From Solilutibacter tolerans (GTDB lineage Bacteria; Pseudomonadota; Gammaproteobacteria; Xanthomonadales; Xanthomonadaceae): a stretch of DNA of 64,000 bases. This document shows, piece after piece, positions 60,270-64,000 of the stretch. The notes under the pieces are model-generated. The model was not told the origin of the DNA. It ran no database searches and saw only the letters and a list, made by a program, of their open reading frames with translations. The position numbers were made by a program, and so were the translations under genes. The DNA is taken from the NCBI RefSeq assembly GCF_900155935.1, contig NZ_FTLW01000004.1:349677-413676 (forward strand). Reading direction: 5' to 3'. The stretch's first letter is position 1. The number at the start of each line of letters is the position of its first letter.

Positions 60270-62642
60270 TTGAGCGCCAACATTTTGTGGCTGAAAGACC
60301 TACGCCTGACCGATCTCGCCCAGGTGGGCGGCAAGAATTCCTCGCTTGGCGAGATGATCGGCCAGCTGTACGAACTGGGCGTCTCGGTGCCAGGCGGCTT
60401 CGCGACCACCGCAGATGCCTTCAAGGCCTTCATCGCCCATAACAATCTGCACGCGCGCATCTACGACAAGCTGGCAACGGTCGATGTGGAGGATGTCGCC
60501 GCGCTGACCAAGGCTGGCGCCGAGATCCGTGGTTGGGTAATGGATGCACCGCTGCAACCCGACTTGGATGCCGACATCCGCACCGCCTACAAGCAGATGT
60601 GCGATGACAACGGTGTGCCGGACATGGCCGTGGCCGTGCGTTCCTCGGCGACGGCCGAGGACTTGCCCGATGCCTCTTTCGCCGGCCAGCAGGAAACCTT
60701 CCTCAACGTCACCGGCGCGGACGATGTGGTGCGCAAGGTGAAGGAAGTCTTCGCCTCGCTCTACAACGACCGCGCCATCGCCTATCGCGTGCATCACGGC
60801 TTCGCGCATGAAGACGTGTTCCTGTCCGCCGGCGTGCAGCAGATGGTGCGTTCGGATGTCGGCGCCTCGGGCGTGCTGTTCACGCTCGATACCGAATCCG
60901 GTTTCCGCGATGTCGTGTTCGTCACGTCCAGCCTGGGCCTTGGCGAGATGGTCGTGCAGGGCGCGGTCAATCCTGACGAGTTCTACGTCTACAAGCCCAC
61001 GCTGAAGGCGGGCAAGCCGGCGATCCTGCGCCGCGCGCTCGGCAGCAAGCAGTTGCGCATGGTGTATTCGGATGTGCCGGGCGAGCGCGTGCGCACCGAA
61101 GACACGCCGGCCGAGCTGCGCAACACGTTCTCGATTTCCGATGCCGACGTGCAGGAGCTGTCCAAGCAGGCGCTGGTCATCGAACAACACTACGGCCGTC
61201 CGATGGACATCGAGTGGGCGAAGGACGGCATCAGCGGCAAGCTGTTCATCGTGCAGGCGCGCCCGGAAACCGTGAAATCGCGCGCCAAGGCGACGCAGAT
61301 CGAACGCTATGCCCTGCAGCAACGCGGCGAAGTCATCAGCGAAGGCCGCGCCATCGGCCAGAAGATCGGCGCAGGCGTCGCCCGCGTGGTGCGTTCGCTC
61401 GACGACATGGCCCGCGTGCAGCCGGGCGACGTGCTGGTGGCCGACATGACCGATCCCGACTGGGAGCCGGTGATGAAGCGCGCCGCCGCCATCGTCACCA
61501 ACCGCGGCGGCCGCACCTGCCACGCGGCGATCATCGCGCGCGAGCTGGGCGTGCCGGCGGTCGTCGGTACCGGCAATGCACTGGACACCATCCAGGACGG
61601 GCAGGAAGTGACCGTCAGCTGCGCCGAAGGTGACACCGGTTTCATCTACAAGGGTGCCCTGCCCTTCGAGCGCACCACGACCGACCTCGGCAACATGCCG
61701 CCGGCACCGCTCAAGATCATGATGAACGTGGCCAATCCTGAGCGTGCCTTCGACTTCGGCCAGCTGCCGAACGCAGGCATCGGTTTGGCGCGCCTGGAGA
61801 TGATCATCGCCAGCCACATCGGCGTGCATCCGAAGGCACTGCTGGAATACGACAAGCAGGATGCCGCGACCAAGGCCAAGATCGACGCGAAGATCGCCGG
61901 CTACAAATCGCCGGTGGATTTCTACGTGGATCGCCTTGCCGAAGGCATCGCGACCATCACGGCTTCGGTGGCGCCGAATCCGGTCATCGTGCGCCTGTCC
62001 GACTTCAAGTCGAACGAATACGCCAACCTCATTGGTGGCTCGCGTTACGAGCCGCACGAAGAGAACCCGATGATCGGCTTCCGTGGTGCCAGCCGCTACA
62101 TCGACCCCTCCTTCAGCGAGCCCTTTGCGCTGGAATGTCGCGCGGTCAAGCGCGTGCGCGAGGAGATGGGCCTGGACAACCTGTGGGTGATGATCCCGTT
62201 CGTGCGCACGCTGGACGAAGGCCGCAAGGTCATCGACGTGCTGGCGAAGAACGGCCTGAAGCAAGGCGAGAATGGCCTGAAGGTCATCATGATGTGCGAA
62301 GTACCGTCGAATGCCCTGTTGGCCGACGACTTCCTCGACATCTTCGACGGCTTCTCGATCGGCTCCAATGACATGACCCAGCTCACCTTGGGCCTGGATC
62401 GCGATTCATCGATCGTCGCCAACCTGTTCGACGAGCGCGACCCGGCGGTCAAGAAGATGCTGTCGATGGCGATCTCCGCCGCCAAGCGCAAGCAGAAGTA
62501 TGTCGGCATCTGCGGCCAGGGCCCGAGCGACCACCCGGACCTTGCCCAGTGGTTGATGGACGAAGGCATCGAGTCGGTATCGCTCAATCCCGATACCGTG
62601 GTCGATACCTGGCTGAAGCTGGCGAAATCCAAGGCTGGCTAA
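60270..62642 (+). CDS. ppsA: Phosphoenolpyruvate synthase
   Basis: Converts pyruvate and ATP to PEP, AMP and Pi for gluconeogenesis. The 790-residue length matches. The N-terminal ATP-binding domain has [20 protein letters not shown] and [20 protein letters not shown]. The central phosphohistidine domain has [20 protein letters not shown], with the catalytic His and the regulatory Thr preceding it. The C-terminal PEP/pyruvate domain has [17 protein letters not shown] and the active-site Cys in [12 protein letters not shown]. It starts with TTG, with GGAG 6 bases upstream. Activity is set by PpsR. Confidence 0.97.
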   Translation: MSANILWLKDLRLTDLAQVGGKNSSLGEMIGQLYELGVSVPGGFATTADAFKAFIAHNNLHARIYDKLATVDVEDVAALTKAGAEIRGWVMDAPLQPDLDADIRTAYKQMCDDNGVPDMAVAVRSSATAEDLPDASFAGQQETFLNVTGADDVVRKVKEVFASLYNDRAIAYRVHHGFAHEDVFLSAGVQQMVRSDVGASGVLFTLDTESGFRDVVFVTSSLGLGEMVVQGAVNPDEFYVYKPTLKAGKPAILRRALGSKQLRMVYSDVPGERVRTEDTPAELRNTFSISDADVQELSKQALVIEQHYGRPMDIEWAKDGISGKLFIVQARPETVKSRAKATQIERYALQQRGEVISEGRAIGQKIGAGVARVVRSLDDMARVQPGDVLVADMTDPDWEPVMKRAAAIVTNRGGRTCHAAIIARELGVPAVVGTGNALDTIQDGQEVTVSCAEGDTGFIYKGALPFERTTTDLGNMPPAPLKIMMNVANPERAFDFGQLPNAGIGLARLEMIIASHIGVHPKALLEYDKQDAATKAKIDAKIAGYKSPVDFYVDRLAEGIATITASVAPNPVIVRLSDFKSNEYANLIGGSRYEPHEENPMIGFRGASRYIDPSFSEPFALECRAVKRVREEMGLDNLWVMIPFVRTLDEGRKVIDVLAKNGLKQGENGLKVIMMCEVPSNALLADDFLDIFDGFSIGSNDMTQLTLGLDRDSSIVANLFDERDPAVKKMLSMAISAAKRKQKYVGICGQGPSDHPDLAQWLMDEGIESVSLNPDTVVDTWLKLAKSKAG

Positions 62643-62718
62643 GCACGCCCCGCATGGCGGCGCTTGCGCCGCCGCGCAGCTCCGGTAGGCTCGACATCGT
62701 GCCGAACCGGAGCCTGCC

Positions 62719-63939
62719 ATGGCCTATTACCTGAGCTTGCTGCACACGCCACTGGGTGTGTTGCTGTTCATCGTGCATCTGGCGGTGCTCGCCCGTGCGA
62801 TCACCCGGCCTAACCGCGTGCCTGCGTCACGCGTGGCCTGGGTCGCGATCATCACATTCCTGCCATTGCTTGGCGTCATCAGCTATCTCCTACTGGGTGA
62901 AACCAGCATCGGTAGGCAGCGCATCAAACGGCTGCGCGATGTCGAGACACGTATGCCCTTGCCTGCCAGCGCTGGCGTGGAGCCCGGCAAAATCACGGCG
63001 CAAATCAAGCCATTGTTTGACCTTGCGCATTCAATCAACGGGTTCAAACCCGTCGCGGGCAATCGCATCGTGTTGTTAAGCGATCCATCCGCACCACCCA
63101 CCGAGCCGAAAGCCAATTCGAATGCCAGCATCGATGTCCTCATTGGCGACATCGAACAAGCACAAGACACCGTACACATCGGCTTCTACATCTGGCTGGA
63201 CGACCACAACGGCGGTCGCGTCACCGATGCCGTATGTGCCGCAGCACAACGCGGTGTGAAATGCCGCGTGATGGTCGATGCACTCGGTTCACGCGCGTTC
63301 GTGCACGGTCCGCGTTGGCGACAAATGCAACAAGCGGGTGTCCATGTCCACGCTATGCTCGATGATGTGCCGCGGCTAGGACATTTGGCCGTGGGCCGCG
63401 TGGACCTGCGCAATCATCGAAAAGTCGCAGTCATAGACAACCGTATCGCGTATTGCGGCAGCCAGAACTGCGCAGATCCCGAGTTTCGCGTGAAACCAAA
63501 GTTCACACCGTGGATTGATCTATTGATGCGCTGCGAAGGCCCTGTTGTCAGGCAAGCGTAGTATCTTTTCCTCACCGCCTGGATCAGCGAAGTCGGCGAG
63601 GCGTTGGAGGCGATGGTGGATGCCGCGCCAGAGCCGCAGGTCTTCGACGATGGCGTGGTCGCGCAGATGTTCGGCACTGGTCCCACCACACCCCACAACG
63701 CGATGTCGGACATGTTCGTTGCCGCGATGTACGCCGCCCACGAAGAACTGCTGATCACCACGCCCTATTTCGTGCCCGATGAGGCCTTGCTGCGTGCATT
63801 GTGCGCGGCGCCGCGGCGGGGCGTGAAGACGACGATCATCTTTCCGGCACGCAATGACTCGATGCTGGTGGGCAACAGTTGCCGGAGCACCTGGCCGGAT
63901 CTTTTGGGTATCCGGATTTTAGTGTGGGACGACAGCTAA
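62719..63939 (+). pseudogene. cls: Cardiolipin synthase, broken by an in-frame stop and lost 3' end
   Basis: A phospholipase-D-family enzyme that would join phosphatidylglycerols. Two N-terminal membrane segments are followed by the first HKD motif region (VDLRNHRKVAVIDNRIAYCG), an HxK variant with NHRKVAVID. TAG at 63559-63561 interrupts GPVVRQA-stop-YLFLTAW, where the family has Gln, so a CAG-to-TAG change is likely. The frame then continues (SEVGEALEAM; TPYFVPDEALLRALCAA; FPARNDSMLV). After about base 63868 the protein no longer resembles the family, and the second HKD motif is absent. GGAG precedes the ATG. Both lesions should abolish function. Confidence 0.85.
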
Positions 63940-64000
63940 AGCACTTGCTTGTCTGACTGTTCTTGCTTGTAGGTTTCTAGTTTCGCAGGCTCGTCCGTTT
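63940..64000. other. Window end, no gene recognised
   Basis: AT-richer sequence following the truncated cardiolipin synthase gene. It may be the edge of an inserted element, but no end repeat or reading frame can be supported in the few bases available. Confidence 0.4.

Noticed and set aside
60300..62264. 654-residue open frame antisense to ppsA
   Set aside because: Same reasoning: covers a secure enzyme gene and its translation resembles no protein family.
62656..62673. GGCGGC/GCCGCC hairpin after ppsA as a terminator
   Set aside because: The stem is plausible but there is no T-run and the loop is flanked by further GC-rich self-complementary sequence.

Overview
The window reads as chromosomal DNA of a high-GC gammaproteobacterium of the Xanthomonadaceae/Lysobacteraceae group (Xanthomonas, Stenotrophomonas, Lysobacter, Luteimonas, Thermomonas and relatives). 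The main evidence is an rpf quorum-sensing cluster in the Xanthomonas arrangement (carB-greA-rpfE-recJ-prfB-lysS-rpfG-rpfC, convergent with rpfF and rpfB, then acnA and acnB) together with Xanthomonas-type copLABMGF copper genes. No rRNA operon, CRISPR array or complete insertion sequence was found.

Layout. 1-8.9 kb: carB (5' part missing), greA, rpfE, recJ, a small DUF2945 gene on the other strand, prfB with its programmed +1 frameshift, and lysS. 9.1-15.1 kb: the DSF (cis-2-unsaturated fatty acid) signalling module. RpfF makes the signal, RpfC senses it, RpfG is the HD-GYP response regulator that degrades cyclic di-GMP, and RpfB is the acyl-CoA ligase. rpfH is absent. 15.3-21.8 kb: a lipoprotein M28 peptidase and divergently transcribed aconitases A and B. 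21.9-23.5 kb: an AT-richer cassette lying between two near-identical terminators. It holds an OmpA-like lipoprotein gene and a frameshifted gene for a protein with an HExxH motif. 23.5-26.3 kb: hflD, mnmA, a Nudix gene and a secreted-protein gene. 26.4-30.2 kb: the N-end-rule set clpS, clpA and aat, with infA between. 30.2-43.2 kb: housekeeping genes (DUF482 acyltransferase, DUF445, trxB, ald, ftsK, lolA, a secreted protein, rarA, cysD, cysNC).

43.2-54.3 kb: an 11-kb copper-resistance island bounded by a perfect 24-bp inverted repeat. Six copies of a 15-bp core motif lie at its ends, and the interior holds an IS3-type remnant and other broken genes. Its operon runs copL, copA, copB, copM, copG, copF, an EF-hand gene and a DUF305 gene. 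Just outside the right repeat lies a site resembling the XerC/XerD recombination site dif. It is followed by a second, smaller and probably older copper operon: a MerR-family regulator, copA and copB. The two systems should work together. Periplasmic CopA oxidises Cu(I) and CopB spans the outer membrane. In the island, CopF exports cytoplasmic Cu(I), and CopM, CopG and the EF-hand and DUF305 proteins are periplasmic or membrane accessories.

57.5-64 kb: a Tat-exported dienelactone hydrolase-like protein, tRNA-Glu and tRNA-Ala, a DUF1249 gene, the divergent pair ppsR/ppsA, and a broken cardiolipin synthase gene with an in-frame amber codon and a lost 3' end. Long ORFs antisense to acnB, ppsA, copA and ftsK are high-GC shadows and were left out.
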